A DNA stretch of 64,000 bases from Bacillus massilioanorexius (GTDB taxonomy: Bacteria; Bacillota; Bacilli; Bacillales; DSM-1321), in assembly GCF_902374955.1 (NCBI RefSeq), contig NZ_CABKRX010000087.1, positions 131,464 to 195,463 of the forward strand, given 5' to 3'. Positions 8,444-17,852 of this stretch are shown in pieces. Both the position numbers and the translations under genes were made by a program. How positions within the stretch are numbered: position 1 is the stretch's first letter; each line of letters starts with the position of its first letter. The notes under the pieces are model-generated. The model searched no databases, was not told the origin of the DNA, and saw only the letters and a program-made list of their open reading frames with translations.

Positions 8444-9394
8444 TTATGATAATTTGTTTAATCTTTCAAGGACTTCCTCTTTAGATAATTGATGTTCAGC
8501 AACATATCTATTCCTTGGATGAGCACTACATTCAATAGTACATCCTCTTAAATGTTTATGTTCATTTTCTTCTGAACAAAGGATTTGTCTATTACACTCT
8601 GGATTACCACAATTCACGTATCTCTCACATGGCTCATTTGTAAAATGGTCTCTCCCAATAATAACGTGCTCCTTACGATTGACAGGTACACTGATACGCT
8701 CATCAAATACATACAGTTTACCATCCCAATTTTCTCCTTGCACTACAGAGTCTTTACCATATACAACAATACCACCGTGCAATTGGCTAACATCTTTAAA
8801 ACCTTCTTTTAGTAACCAACCTGAAAATTTTTCACAACGAATACCGCCCGTACAATAGGTTAGGATTTTCTTATCCATAAACATTTCTTTATTTTCTCTC
8901 ACCCATTGTGGCAAATCTCTAAAATTACGAATATCTGGTCTTATAGCACCTTTAAAGTGTCCTAAATCATATTCATAATCATTTCTTGCATCAATTACAA
9001 CCGTATCCTCTTGCTTCATCGCTTCATAAAATTCCAGCGGGCTTAAATATTGCCCTGTTATTTCATTTGGATTTATATCATCTTCTAATTTAAGAGTCAC
9101 AATTTCTTTTCTTGGTCGAACATGCATTTTCTTAAAGGCATGACAATCTGCTTCATCAATCTTAAACACAATTTTGTTAAAAAGAGGATGTTTTTTCATC
9201 ATGTCCATGTATTGGTTTGTTTGACTCACTGTTCCCGAAACCGTTCCATTAATTCCTTCGCTACCTATAAGTATTCTTCCTTTTAAACCAAGATTTTTAC
9301 AGAATTGCAAATGCTCCGCCGCCAATTCTTCAGGATTTTCAATCGGCACATATAAATAATACAATAATACTCTATATTCTTTTATTTCAATCAT
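8444..9394 (-). CDS. trhO: Oxygen-dependent tRNA uridine(34) hydroxylase, rhodanese family
   Basis: A 316-residue member of the TrhO/YbfQ family. These enzymes hydroxylate U34 of certain tRNAs to 5-hydroxyuridine using O2, a step toward mo5U in Gram-positives. An N-terminal acylphosphatase-like domain is followed by a rhodanese domain whose active loop is CTGGIRCEKF (about residues 180-190). A Cys/His-rich C-terminus (CNRQILCSEEN, GCTIECSAHPRN) probably binds zinc. The length is normal. It is a monocistronic unit with its own terminator. Confidence 0.93.
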   Translation of the reverse strand: MIEIKEYRVLLYYLYVPIENPEELAAEHLQFCKNLGLKGRILIGSEGINGTVSGTVSQTNQYMDMMKKHPLFNKIVFKIDEADCHAFKKMHVRPRKEIVTLKLEDDINPNEITGQYLSPLEFYEAMKQEDTVVIDARNDYEYDLGHFKGAIRPDIRNFRDLPQWVRENKEMFMDKKILTYCTGGIRCEKFSGWLLKEGFKDVSQLHGGIVVYGKDSVVQGENWDGKLYVFDERISVPVNRKEHVIIGRDHFTNEPCERYVNCGNPECNRQILCSEENEHKHLRGCTIECSAHPRNRYVAEHQLSKEEVLERLNKLS

Positions 9395-9805
9395 TATTCT
9401 ACCCCTTTAATTCATAACTGTTACACTTTAATTTACTACTATTTCAACTATGGGAAAATTATTAACAATCGGAAAGCACCTCAAAATATTAAAGGTTTAA
9501 TAGGATAATTGCAAATCATCCGATTCAAGTGTGATAGAATCCATAAAAATGCTTCTTCAAGTTCAATAAACTGACAATTTCGAAAGTAGCATGTATAATT
9601 CATTTGGAACTTGTTACATTTATCCAGACTATTATATTTCTTTAATCGATTGACTGTAATTATTCATTATAGATTTAATAATTACTATAAATCCCTTTTA
9701 GAAATGTTTTAGCAAAATAATGACAACTATACGATATGCATCGTTCATTTTAGATGTTTATTAGACTTTAACAGATAAGCTAAATGATTTTAGGAGGAGA
9801 TTTCA
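9395..9805. other. AT-rich intergenic region between divergent genes
   Basis: About 410 nt between trhO (minus) and the flavin reductase gene (plus). I see no ORF with a ribosome binding site, no strong hairpin and no known riboswitch. It presumably holds both divergent promoters. Confidence 0.5.
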
Positions 9806-10342
9806 TTGAAAATTGTAGGACTATCAGGATCAGTCATTGGAGCAAAAACAGCATTAGCTGTTAATGAAGTACTATTGGCAGCGCAGAAACAGCATCCAGA
9901 AATTGAAATAGAATTAGTGGATTTACGCGACTATAACGTAGAACTTGTCGTTGGTAAACCTTTTCTAAATTACAACGGAGACACACAAACGGTAGTAAAT
10001 AAAATTATAAACGCAGATATCTTAGTAATAGGAACACCAATCTATCAAGCATCTATTACCGGTGTATTAAAAAATCTATTTGATCACTTACCAACAGACG
10101 CACTTCAATCAAAGGTTACAGGGCTTTTAACAACTGCTGGATCAGAAAAGCATTTCCTTGTATTAGATACACAATTAAAACCCATTCTTTCTTTTTTCAA
10201 AGCAAATATTGCCGCTAATAATGTATTTGTTCATAATAGCTGCTTTAATAAAGAAAATGAAATTATTAACGAAGATGTAAAAAATCGGATAGAGCTTTTA
10301 GCTGAAGAACTAGTATTTATGCAAACGAAATTACACTGCTAG
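9806..10342 (+). CDS. NADPH-dependent FMN reductase family protein
   Basis: A 178-residue flavodoxin-like reductase. The FMN phosphate loop is GLSGSVIGAKT at the N-terminus. The second flavin contact is GTPIYQASITGVLKNLFDHLP (about residues 77-97), diagnostic of the SsuE/YwqN/azoreductase group. These are cytoplasmic dimers that reduce FMN or quinones with NADPH. Translation starts at a TTG directed by a strong AGGAGGAGA box 6 nt upstream; no ATG is nearby in frame. It is monocistronic with a strong terminator, and the physiological partner is unknown. Confidence 0.85.
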   Translation: MKIVGLSGSVIGAKTALAVNEVLLAAQKQHPEIEIELVDLRDYNVELVVGKPFLNYNGDTQTVVNKIINADILVIGTPIYQASITGVLKNLFDHLPTDALQSKVTGLLTTAGSEKHFLVLDTQLKPILSFFKANIAANNVFVHNSCFNKENEIINEDVKNRIELLAEELVFMQTKLHC

Positions 10343-10377
10343 TAAACTCTATACACATATTATTTCAAAGTAAAATG

Positions 10378-10413
10378 AAGAAGGCGTTCCAATATATTTG
10401 AAACGCCTTCTTC
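10378..10413 (+). terminator. Terminator of the flavin reductase gene
   Basis: GAAGAAGGCGTT paired with AACGCCTTCTTC, followed by ATTTTTTT. Confidence 0.85.
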
Positions 10414-10424
10414 ATTTTTTTGCT

Positions 10425-10560
10425 CAGTTAAAACTCACTGTCAATCTAGGGAAAAACAATCGCTTTCCAAGGACAGTTCGTGATCTTCCTCGTTCGCTAC
10501 AACTCAATGTGAAACTGATTTCCCGCAGGTATCTCGCTATTTTCGCCACCTTTGTATCAA
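10425..10560. repeat. Degenerate GC-rich intergenic repeat copy
   Basis: Contains CGCTTTCCAAGG, CTTCCTCGTTCGCTAC and TTTCCCGCAGGTATCTCGC in that order. The order and wording follow the common Bacillaceae intergenic repeat (CGCTTTCC...CCTCGTCGCT...TTTTCCCGCAGGAGTCTCGC). The copy has many substitutions and no longer forms the full hairpin. Confidence 0.5.
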
Positions 10561-10623
10561 AATCAACCAAAAAGTTTAACAGAGCTACTTTTTTATATAA
10601 GCATTTAATAAAATTGCGATTTA

Positions 10624-12783
10624 TTATTCAGGCTGTTTATCTAAAAACTCCATTTTCCAACCAAAGTAGTCGTTATCCGTGTTCTTTTCATACTTCATTA
10701 TCGCATCAAATTTATTTCCTTTTTTACTGGTTAAACCTTTTACTAATACTTTTCCGTCCTTTAATAAATGCTTAACCATCGTTTTTGTTGGTTTCTTTTT
10801 CATCGATGCTAAGAATTTATCATTTTTCCAAATAACATATTTACATCCGTTTTTCCAATTTGTGCAGCCAAAGCCTTTCTTCCCTTCCATAACTGGATTC
10901 GAACATAGTGGACACTTTCCAAGAAAATCAGCTTTACTTGCTTCACTAGGCTTAGATGTAACGGTTTGTAAAACAACATCTGCATCACTTTTAATCATTT
11001 GAACAGATTTTTGTGTGAAATCACAAATAAAATTGATAAACACTCCTCTACTCACTTGCTTTTTTTCCATATCATATAGAGCTTTTTCTAACTTACCTGT
11101 AAATTCCAAATCAAAAAGTTCTTTTACTGGAAACGTTTCAACCATTTTAATTCCAAGATCACTACAAATTAAACTTTTATCTTGAGAGTATATATAACCA
11201 ATATCTTTTAACTTTTTGATTGTTTCTGCTCTGGTTGCTGCAGTTCCAATACTAAAACCGCTTAACACGGCTTCTTCCTCATCGTAGTTTTTTCCACATG
11301 TCTCCATGATACGTAATAGCGTTTTTTCAGTATGATGTTTAGGTGGCTTCGTTTCATGGGAACTAACGTCTGCTTTTATAATGTCAAGGAGTTCATTTTC
11401 TTCAACAAATGGAAGGACATTTTCTTTTGATTCAATTTTCTCTACTTGTCGCCAACCTTCAACAATTTGAACTCGCCCTTTTGCTGTAAACATCCCTTTC
11501 ACATGATCATTCTTCATTTTGATATTAACTCTTGTTTCTTCGTGCTCAGCAATTGGCATAAACTGCATGACAAAGCGATTTTTCACAGCATTATAGACGA
11601 TTTGTTCATCAGAAGATAGCGATTTTGGGACAAGATATGTTGGAATGATGGCACTATGACTTTCAACCTTTTTGTTATTGAATAATCGCTTTGTTACAGC
11701 AAATTTTATTTCGTTTTCATATGGTAAACCCCGTTTTACAGCATTCAATACTTTGGCTGCTCGATCGACCAAGCTTTCTTCAAGCGCTGTACTTGCAGTA
11801 CGAGGATAGGTAATGTACTTTTTTTCATATATAGATTGAGCTACCTTCAATACCTTGTCTGCTGTCCACCCTTTATATTTATTTGTAATATAACCTTGTA
11901 AATTCGACAAATTGAATAAGAAAGGTGGATATTCTTTTTTTCGTTCAACCTGCTTTTGTAAGACCATACCTTGTGAATTCATAATTTCACGATGTACTTC
12001 TTCTAATGTATCCTTACATGTAAATTTCTCTTCTTTGTCTTCCTCATATGTAGCAACGAGCTCTTCACCTTTAGCTGTTTTAAAAGTTGCAGCTAATTTA
12101 AAATATTTTTCGGGCACAAAATTTTCAATCTCTTTATCACGATCATAAATGATTTTCAAAGTGGGCATTATGACTCGACCAATGTTTAAAACTTTTCCTC
12201 TTCCTTTTTGATACTTCAAGGTTGCAACTGAGGTTAAATTAATTCCAATTAACCAATCTGCCCATTGTCTACTTACCCCAGCATCTTGTAAGGAACGTAA
12301 TTCCGTATTTGGTCGTATTTTTTGTAATCCTGCATTTACTTCATCAGGTGTCCATTCATTTAATAGCAGTCGATACACCTGTTTTGGAGCTTTAATATGA
12401 TAAATAATACTATCTCCAATTACTTGTCCTTCTCTATCAAAATCACATGCAGAAATAATGGAATCTACATCATTTCGAAATAATAATGATTTAATAATAG
12501 AATACTGTTTCTGGGCTCCGCTGTCGGGTTTATCTCTATTTTTGGGGCTACTTTTAATTTTGTATTGAAACTTTTCTGGAATAAACGGAAAATGATCCAT
12601 TTGCCATCTCGCCATTTTCTCATCATAATCTTTAGCATCATATAACTGAAGTAGATGACCGAAAGCCCAAGTAACAATATATTGTTCTCCCTCATAATAG
12701 CCGTCACTTCTCTTTTTTATGTTTAATGCATCCGCAATATTTTTCGCAACGGAAGGCTTTTCTGCTATTATTACTGCTTTCAT
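10624..12783 (-). CDS. topB: DNA topoisomerase III
   Basis: A 719-residue type IA topoisomerase that relaxes and decatenates DNA. The N-terminal TOPRIM domain shows EKPSVAKNIADAL and the metal-binding SACDFDREGQ. The catalytic tyrosine lies in KYITYPRTAS (near residue 326). The C-terminus has one zinc-ribbon-like element (GKCPLCSNPVMEGKKGFGC). The length matches B. subtilis TopB (727 aa). The second, longer frame on the same strand (12465-12707) is an artefact. Confidence 0.95.
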   Translation of the reverse strand: MKAVIIAEKPSVAKNIADALNIKKRSDGYYEGEQYIVTWAFGHLLQLYDAKDYDEKMARWQMDHFPFIPEKFQYKIKSSPKNRDKPDSGAQKQYSIIKSLLFRNDVDSIISACDFDREGQVIGDSIIYHIKAPKQVYRLLLNEWTPDEVNAGLQKIRPNTELRSLQDAGVSRQWADWLIGINLTSVATLKYQKGRGKVLNIGRVIMPTLKIIYDRDKEIENFVPEKYFKLAATFKTAKGEELVATYEEDKEEKFTCKDTLEEVHREIMNSQGMVLQKQVERKKEYPPFLFNLSNLQGYITNKYKGWTADKVLKVAQSIYEKKYITYPRTASTALEESLVDRAAKVLNAVKRGLPYENEIKFAVTKRLFNNKKVESHSAIIPTYLVPKSLSSDEQIVYNAVKNRFVMQFMPIAEHEETRVNIKMKNDHVKGMFTAKGRVQIVEGWRQVEKIESKENVLPFVEENELLDIIKADVSSHETKPPKHHTEKTLLRIMETCGKNYDEEEAVLSGFSIGTAATRAETIKKLKDIGYIYSQDKSLICSDLGIKMVETFPVKELFDLEFTGKLEKALYDMEKKQVSRGVFINFICDFTQKSVQMIKSDADVVLQTVTSKPSEASKADFLGKCPLCSNPVMEGKKGFGCTNWKNGCKYVIWKNDKFLASMKKKPTKTMVKHLLKDGKVLVKGLTSKKGNKFDAIMKYEKNTDNDYFGWKMEFLDKQPE

Positions 12784-12927
12784 TCACTGTACCTCCACTA
12801 TCTATCTTTCACCTAGTCTAGTATACATAATCATATTATTGTTCAAATAGGTGTAAAGAAACATTCCTATTCAAATGATATACTAAAATAAAAGAAGATA
12901 ATAATAAAAATTATGACCAAAGTGATT

Positions 12928-13731
12928 TCATTTTTGGCTATTCTTCCAACTTTCTAGCCATACCGTTCCGAAATCCACTAATTGCCTCATTGGAATCAGT
13001 CTACATTCTGCTTTACCAACTTTCCCCACACTAATAGAATATTGCTTTTCAAAATCACATCCAATTTCATTAAATCGATCTGAATCGTAAATAAAATCCT
13101 CATATTCCTTCCACACCCTAACCCCATTTTCTAAAACAGGAGAACCTTGATGGATAGTAAAACAGGCATTAGCACGGCACTCTGACAAATGTAGGGAAGT
13201 ATTATTCTCATAATCTACTCCGATTAATAATATATAGGCTCCTATATCATATAATTTTTGTAGTGGTGACTTTTCGCAAAGTGAAAAATCTAAAGAATGT
13301 TCTTCGATAATATACTGTTTATTATTTCCCCAAGCAGCGAAGCTCACCGTTGGATGAGAAGACCTTATTACACCGTCATAAGTCCGAAAACATTCAACAA
13401 TTTTCCCCATAGCCATTGTTGGAGTCGTCCTTGGGTCATAAGCTGGCATTTCATTTCGAATGATTTCCCACCACTCTTTAGGTACAGGAGGGTTTTCCCA
13501 AAAAGCCGGATCGCTTAAATCACCAGATTGAGTTGGCATTACGATTGTTCCTTCAGAGCCAACAGTAGCCATTAATGCTTCAATTACTGCGACTGGTCCT
13601 CCACAAACATACCCAAGTGATTTTAAAGAGGAATGTACTATGATTGTCATACCATTCTCCAAACCTAATTTATTAAAATCTTTCTTTAAGCTATCAATTG
13701 TATTTGGATGTTTCTGATCTTTATATACCAT
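12928..13731 (-). CDS. AAC(3)-family aminoglycoside N-acetyltransferase (YokD-like)
   Basis: A 267-residue protein of the antibiotic N-acetyltransferase family. Family hallmarks are VHSSLKSLGYVCGGPVAVIEAL, GTIVMPTQSGD, TTPTMAMGKIVECFR, VIRSSHPTVSFAAWG, and the late block YILLIGVDYENNTSLHLSE. Relatives acetylate the 3-amino group of aminoglycosides with acetyl-CoA, but chromosomal Bacillus members such as YokD often have unknown natural substrates, so resistance cannot be inferred. An AAGGAGATGGAG box precedes the ATG. There is no mobile context around it. Confidence 0.88.
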   Translation of the reverse strand: MVYKDQKHPNTIDSLKKDFNKLGLENGMTIIVHSSLKSLGYVCGGPVAVIEALMATVGSEGTIVMPTQSGDLSDPAFWENPPVPKEWWEIIRNEMPAYDPRTTPTMAMGKIVECFRTYDGVIRSSHPTVSFAAWGNNKQYIIEEHSLDFSLCEKSPLQKLYDIGAYILLIGVDYENNTSLHLSECRANACFTIHQGSPVLENGVRVWKEYEDFIYDSDRFNEIGCDFEKQYSISVGKVGKAECRLIPMRQLVDFGTVWLESWKNSQK

Positions 13732-13846
13732 TTTTTCTCCATCTCCTTAAACACTGTTGACCTATCTTTAATTATAAGGTATTTGTTTATTATGATATAA
13801 ATATGGTAAACTTTTACATCATTCACAAAGGAGAGGGCGATAAAAG

Positions 13847-14107
13847 ATGAATAGTCAATTTGATGATCAATTCCAAGCTCTAATTAGTAAGTACACCGAA
13901 CTTCTAGTAGGAGAATCGACTGATGATTTACAAGCTAAAGTAACAAAATGGGCTCTTTACAGTCATATTGCTAAATCAATGCCTGCCTTAATCAATCATT
14001 GGAATGCGGAATTTCCTTCTGCCAAAAGCGACATAAAGAATATGATGATGGAAATTAAAGAACTAAATGCACAGCACCGAAATCAATCTAATAAGAAATT
14101 GGAATAA
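13847..14107 (+). CDS. Small helical protein, YusU-like (DUF2573)
   Basis: An 86-residue acidic, entirely helical-looking protein (FDDQFQALISKYTELLVGES, WALYSHIAKSMPALINHW). It has no signal peptide or membrane segment. It resembles the Bacillus YusU family of unknown function; the family assignment is from memory and moderately secure. GGAGAGGG precedes the ATG. It is a single-gene unit, divergent from the acetyltransferase gene and ended by a strong terminator. Confidence 0.65.
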   Translation: MNSQFDDQFQALISKYTELLVGESTDDLQAKVTKWALYSHIAKSMPALINHWNAEFPSAKSDIKNMMMEIKELNAQHRNQSNKKLE

Positions 14108-14128
14108 CAGGAATATCCAAAATAAATA

Positions 14129-14166
14129 AGGGGCAGTCTGAAAAAATCTTTTTTCAAACTGCCCCT
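14129..14166 (+). terminator. Terminator after the YusU-like gene
   Basis: AGGGGCAGT...TGAAAAAA paired across a 2-nt loop with TTTTTTCA...ACTGCCCCT. A T-run follows nearby. Confidence 0.75.
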
Positions 14167-14300
14167 CTACTTTTTGTTCTTTACATTTTTCAGATGAATT
14201 TAGTGTGAGTGTGTTCTTACTTTCTAAAAAAACATATGCTTTTCTTTCATTTACTCTTTGATTAATTTAAGAAGTACTATAAAAAATAACATAAAATTAA

Positions 14301-14339
14301 AGAGGATGTCCTTCACTTTTTAGTTTTTGGACACCCTCT
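14301..14339 (-). terminator. Terminator after the HD-GYP gene
   Basis: AGAGGATGTCC pairs with GGACACCCTCT with one mismatch. On the minus strand it is followed by TTTAATTTTA, 40 nt past the stop codon. Confidence 0.65.
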
Positions 14340-14378
14340 ATATGTTTATATGATAAGCATTGCTACCACCATATTATG

Positions 14379-15386
14379 TTACATTCTAAAGACTTTCTCT
14401 ATACGTACATCCATTTCATTTCGTAAATCAATAAATTCTTTGTTTTCCAATTGAACGATTGAATACACAGGATTATATGGATGATTCATAATAATATTAC
14501 CAATTCTTCCGTCCGTTAATCTAACTTGTTTTCCAACCAATGTTTCCATTATTCGTCGCAGAAACACAACAAGTATATTCGGATCGAATTTTCCATAAAC
14601 ATTATTGTTCATTTCTTTTATTACCTGATAAAACGGTGTTGCCTTTCGATAAACACGGTCAGATGACATCGCATGAAAAACATCAGCAACAGCAACGATT
14701 TTTGCATATGGATGTATTTGAGAACCTTTCAGGCGAAAAGGGTATCCCATTCCATCTTCTCGTTCATGATGCTGTAGTGCTGTTACTGCAATCGATTCAG
14801 ATAAATTAGGCGTCTTTTTTAATAATTCATAACCATAAATGGTATGCTGTTTCATCTTCTTATATTCCGTTTCCGTTAGCTTGCTTGCTTTTTGCAAAAT
14901 CTGAGTAGGAACCTTTGTCTTTCCTATATCATGGAGTAAACCTGCTAACTCAACTTCGCGTAATACTTCTTCATTTAGCCCTAACCATTTGCCGATAAGA
15001 CCAGAAATCACACCGACACAAATATTATGTCGATACGTATATTCATCCTTTTTATGTAGTGTCTCAAACAAATGAAAAACATGTGGAATTTCTGTAGCTT
15101 CATTTATAATAGGAATAATGTCATTCTGAATCTCTTTAATCGGTACCTCGTCATTCGACTTGATATATTGAAACATTTCTGAAATTTGCCCTGATGCTTC
15201 TTCTACTTTTTTTGAGATTTCCTCTATTTTGACCTTTGGATTTATATAATTATCATAATATCGACTCGTTTTTTCTGTTGAAACATCAACTTCAATATCT
15301 TTAAAGTCTATTAATAATTGATCAATTTCATCTAATGTTAAAGGAATCAATTCTCTCTTATATGGCTTCTCATTATTAATAGGCAT
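14379..15386 (-). CDS. HD-GYP domain phosphodiesterase
   Basis: A 335-residue cytoplasmic protein. The C-terminal half is an HD-GYP domain: the HD pair in LLHDIGKTKVP (H152/D153), then HHEREDGMGYP and VAVADVFHAMSSDR. This family hydrolyses cyclic-di-GMP with a bi- or trinuclear metal site. The GYP loop is intact, so activity is plausible. The first 100 residues have no recognisable sensor domain or membrane span, and the final 40 residues look like a small beta domain (VGKQVRLTDGRIGNIIMN). It lies alone on the minus strand next to ypeQ-ypeP. Confidence 0.88.
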   Translation of the reverse strand: MPINNEKPYKRELIPLTLDEIDQLLIDFKDIEVDVSTEKTSRYYDNYINPKVKIEEISKKVEEASGQISEMFQYIKSNDEVPIKEIQNDIIPIINEATEIPHVFHLFETLHKKDEYTYRHNICVGVISGLIGKWLGLNEEVLREVELAGLLHDIGKTKVPTQILQKASKLTETEYKKMKQHTIYGYELLKKTPNLSESIAVTALQHHEREDGMGYPFRLKGSQIHPYAKIVAVADVFHAMSSDRVYRKATPFYQVIKEMNNNVYGKFDPNILVVFLRRIMETLVGKQVRLTDGRIGNIIMNHPYNPVYSIVQLENKEFIDLRNEMDVRIEKVFRM

Positions 15387-15463
15387 ACAATCACGCCATC
15401 CCTTTTTCTCTCTATTTTACCAATTTCAAGAAAGCAAATCCATTTAATTTGTCAAAATAATCA

Positions 15464-15667
15464 TTATTTACTATTTTTTTGATTTAAAGATATGCCAAAT
15501 GTCCTAAGTTTTTCTCCAACTGTACATGAAGATAAACAAAACTGATGTGCTTTATTTCTTCCAAATTCCTTTCTGTGATATCGATATAAAAAACAATCTG
15601 TACAATACATGGTTAATGTTTCTTCGACTTGCTCTAATAATTCTTTACGTTCATTATTATTTGTCAT
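15464..15667 (-). CDS. ypeQ: Zinc-finger protein, YpeQ family
   Basis: A 67-residue protein with two Cys pairs, CTDCFLYRYHRKE and CLSSCTVG, spaced as in the small YpeQ zinc-binding family. Its function is unknown. Its ATG overlaps the stop of ypeP by 4 nt (ATGA), so the two are translationally coupled as in B. subtilis. The invariant pairing with an RNase H-like gene suggests a nucleic-acid role, but this is inference. Confidence 0.85.
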   Translation of the reverse strand: MTNNNERKELLEQVEETLTMYCTDCFLYRYHRKEFGRNKAHQFCLSSCTVGEKLRTFGISLNQKNSK

Positions 15668-16335
15668 AGCTCCTCCTTTTTTTCCAATTGAATCGTACTA
15701 TTTACTAGCTTTCCATCTAAAGCTTGCGTAGCTAAACTATCCGCTTCTTTATTTTCTTTTCTTGTAATTGGACTATAAACAGCTTTTATACCCATTTTCT
15801 TTATCTTATCTTCAATTCGATCCAACCAACGGTTTAGCACATCATCAAAGCAAGCCCATTCACCGGATAGCTGATTTAATACAACATGAGAATCTCCTTT
15901 AAATTCACATGTTTGATGATGAACTCCCAGTTCTTCTAGTATACATATACTCTCATACATAGCTGCATATTCCGCTTCATTATTTGATTCTAGCTGTATA
16001 AGCTGCTTATTTACTCGATTACGAAATAACTTTCCATTCTTCGAATAGTATACAACAATGCCTAACCCTGATATCCCTTCATCCCGATCAAATCCACCGT
16101 CAAAATAAATCGTAATATCCTGAGGTTCATCTTCTATTTCTTTTAATAGCTTCGTTAGTTCTTTTTTGCTCCATGTAACCTCACGTTCATCAAAAAATTC
16201 TATCGCTGATACCCTTCCTGTTCTTTCTAAATCCTCACAAATTACTATCGCTTCTTTCGCATTCATCCTTGAAGAATGAAAAGTACACATTGGTTTTTTG
16301 GGTGATTTATATTTCCATACAATATATACTTCCAT
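15664..16335 (-). CDS. ypeP: RNase H-like protein, YpeP family
   Basis: A 223-residue protein with two domains. Residues 1-60 resemble the RNase H N-terminal hybrid-binding (viroplasmin-like) domain (VYIVWKYKSP...VCEDLERTGRVSAIEFF). Residues from about 70 form an RNase HI fold with the acidic quartet visible: D in IYFDGGFD, E in NNEAEYAAM, D in FKGDSHVV and D in NKEADSLA. It should cleave the RNA strand of RNA-DNA hybrids, although some family members are poorly active. It is the first gene of the ypeP-ypeQ pair. Confidence 0.88.
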   Translation of the reverse strand: MEVYIVWKYKSPKKPMCTFHSSRMNAKEAIVICEDLERTGRVSAIEFFDEREVTWSKKELTKLLKEIEDEPQDITIYFDGGFDRDEGISGLGIVVYYSKNGKLFRNRVNKQLIQLESNNEAEYAAMYESICILEELGVHHQTCEFKGDSHVVLNQLSGEWACFDDVLNRWLDRIEDKIKKMGIKAVYSPITRKENKEADSLATQALDGKLVNSTIQLEKKEEL

Positions 16336-16858
16336 CGAGATAGACCCCCATTATTCAATTCATTAATCTTCACTAACATTACTGACTTATTACATATGTT
16401 TACCAATAAGATTATTTAAAAACCATCATTAACTTTGGTAGCTAAAATCTTCATGAATACATTTAATAATAGCGTATTTTGAAGGAATGCTTAAATACAA
16501 TTATTAATGATTTTCCTATCACCTGTATTCACTGCGTATAAGTGATGAGACCCTTTAATGAACAAATTGTATGCTCACCAATTTCTAAAAGCACCCAAAT
16601 TCAATAGAAACATCGAAAAGAACTATAAAATGAATTAAAAAGGACATCATACAAAACAAGAATAAATTTCGTTATATCCTTAAATTACTTATTCATATAA
16701 TTGTTGTATTCTTTCTTAAACTACAATATTATTATTAATGTTGTTTAAAAAAGGATGGCTTTTATTAAATGGCCAAACATAGGTATTTATAAGGAATGAT
16801 TTGTAGTTCTTCAAGTATGCAGTAATACTGGTCATGACTTTTCACAACAACATCATTA
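16336..16858. other. AT-rich intergenic region upstream of the preQ1 riboswitch
   Basis: About 520 nt separate divergent ypeP and ypdP. No ORF with a start signal is evident. The only recognised element is the riboswitch at its right end. Confidence 0.5.
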
Positions 16859-16897
16859 CCGCGGTTCGAAAACTCCCGCGTTATCAAAACTAGGAGG
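16859..16897 (+). promoter_or_regulatory. PreQ1-I riboswitch
   Basis: Stem P1 is CGCGG (16860-16864) with CCGCG (16876-16880) around a loop starting UUCGAAAACUC. It is followed by an A-rich tail ending CAAAACUAGGAGG, which can fold back into the loop as the H-type pseudoknot. This is the consensus of preQ1 class I aptamers. The tail contains the AGGAGG ribosome binding site of the next gene, so ligand binding should block translation initiation. Confidence 0.88.
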
Positions 16898-16902
16898 AAA
16901 TC

Positions 16903-17595
16903 ATGTTTAATGAATTTTTTGGTTTAGGATTTTTGGTAGTAAATTTTGTCCTTGTCCTTCTCATTTACCGTATTTTCGGAAAGACAGGACTATTTGTATG
17001 GATTGGCTTTTCAACAGTTATGGCCAATCTTCAGGTTGTCAAAACAATAGAAATCTTTGGATTAACTGCAACATTAGGAAACGTTATGTATGGAAGTGCT
17101 TTTCTTGTAACAGACATTATAAATGAACGTTATGGAAAAGAAGAAGCCAAGAAGGCAGTGTGGCTAGGTTTCTTTACTCTTTTAACAATGACTGTTATTA
17201 TGCAGATGGTACTCATGTTTAATCCAGCTCCAGACGACTTTGCACAGCCCCATTTAGAAGGCATTTTTGGTTTATTACCACGAGTTGCTCTAGGTAGTCT
17301 CGCTGCTTTTATTATTAGTCAGCATGTAGATGTTCACTTATTTTCATGGATACGCTCTAAATTCCCAACTGATGCACAATTTTGGATTCGTAACAACGGT
17401 AGCACATTAATCAGTCAATTTATTGATACTTTAGTATTTACAAGTATCGCATTTATTGGTGTTTATCCTTTCGAAATATGGGTTGAGATCTTCATTACGA
17501 CATATATATTGAAATTTATCGTTTCTGTACTAGATACTCCTTTTGGATATATAGCAAAACGTTTTAAATTTAAAGAAGAAATGAAGGAAGCATAA
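16903..17595 (+). CDS. ypdP: Queuosine precursor transporter (YhhQ/VUT family)
   Basis: A 230-residue integral membrane protein with about six hydrophobic segments. Family features include LVTDIINERYGKEEAKKAVWLGF and IRNNGSTLISQFIDTLVFTSIAF. Characterised members import preQ0, preQ1 or related queuosine precursors for tRNA modification. The preQ1-I aptamer covering its ribosome binding site supports a preQ1-related substrate. It is placed as in B. subtilis, between ypeP and ypdQ. No queuosine synthesis genes are present here, consistent with a salvage role. Confidence 0.93.
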   Translation: MFNEFFGLGFLVVNFVLVLLIYRIFGKTGLFVWIGFSTVMANLQVVKTIEIFGLTATLGNVMYGSAFLVTDIINERYGKEEAKKAVWLGFFTLLTMTVIMQMVLMFNPAPDDFAQPHLEGIFGLLPRVALGSLAAFIISQHVDVHLFSWIRSKFPTDAQFWIRNNGSTLISQFIDTLVFTSIAFIGVYPFEIWVEIFITTYILKFIVSVLDTPFGYIAKRFKFKEEMKEA

Positions 17596-17611
17596 TAGCT
17601 TCCTTTTTGTT
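17584..17611 (+). terminator. ypdP terminator
   Basis: AAGGAAGC and GCTTCCTT form an 8-bp stem that includes the stop codon region, followed by TTTGTTTTT. Confidence 0.75.
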
Positions 17612-17852
17612 TTTCTTGTTAAATTTTTTTCATCCCCAAAATACAAATCTTTCTTAGAGAACTATCTTCATTGAATAGATACAATCAATCCCTGGGAGGA
17701 CTTGACGAGCAGGCTCGATAGAAATATTATTTCAATATTATATTCTTTCTGATATTTTTTCACATACTCATATCCTGGGTCCTGTCTTTCCCTTTTAAAA
17801 TGAGTAAATTTACTATAAGATGAATATTAATACATACTTTAGGGGGCAAAAA

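Noticed and set aside
12465..12707. Minus-strand 80-codon frame inside topB
   Set aside because: Overlaps conserved topB codons in another frame; it has no independent start signal.
12928..13731. Acquired aminoglycoside-resistance gene
   Set aside because: Composition matches the neighbours, no mobile sequences flank it, and chromosomal YokD-like proteins often do not confer resistance.
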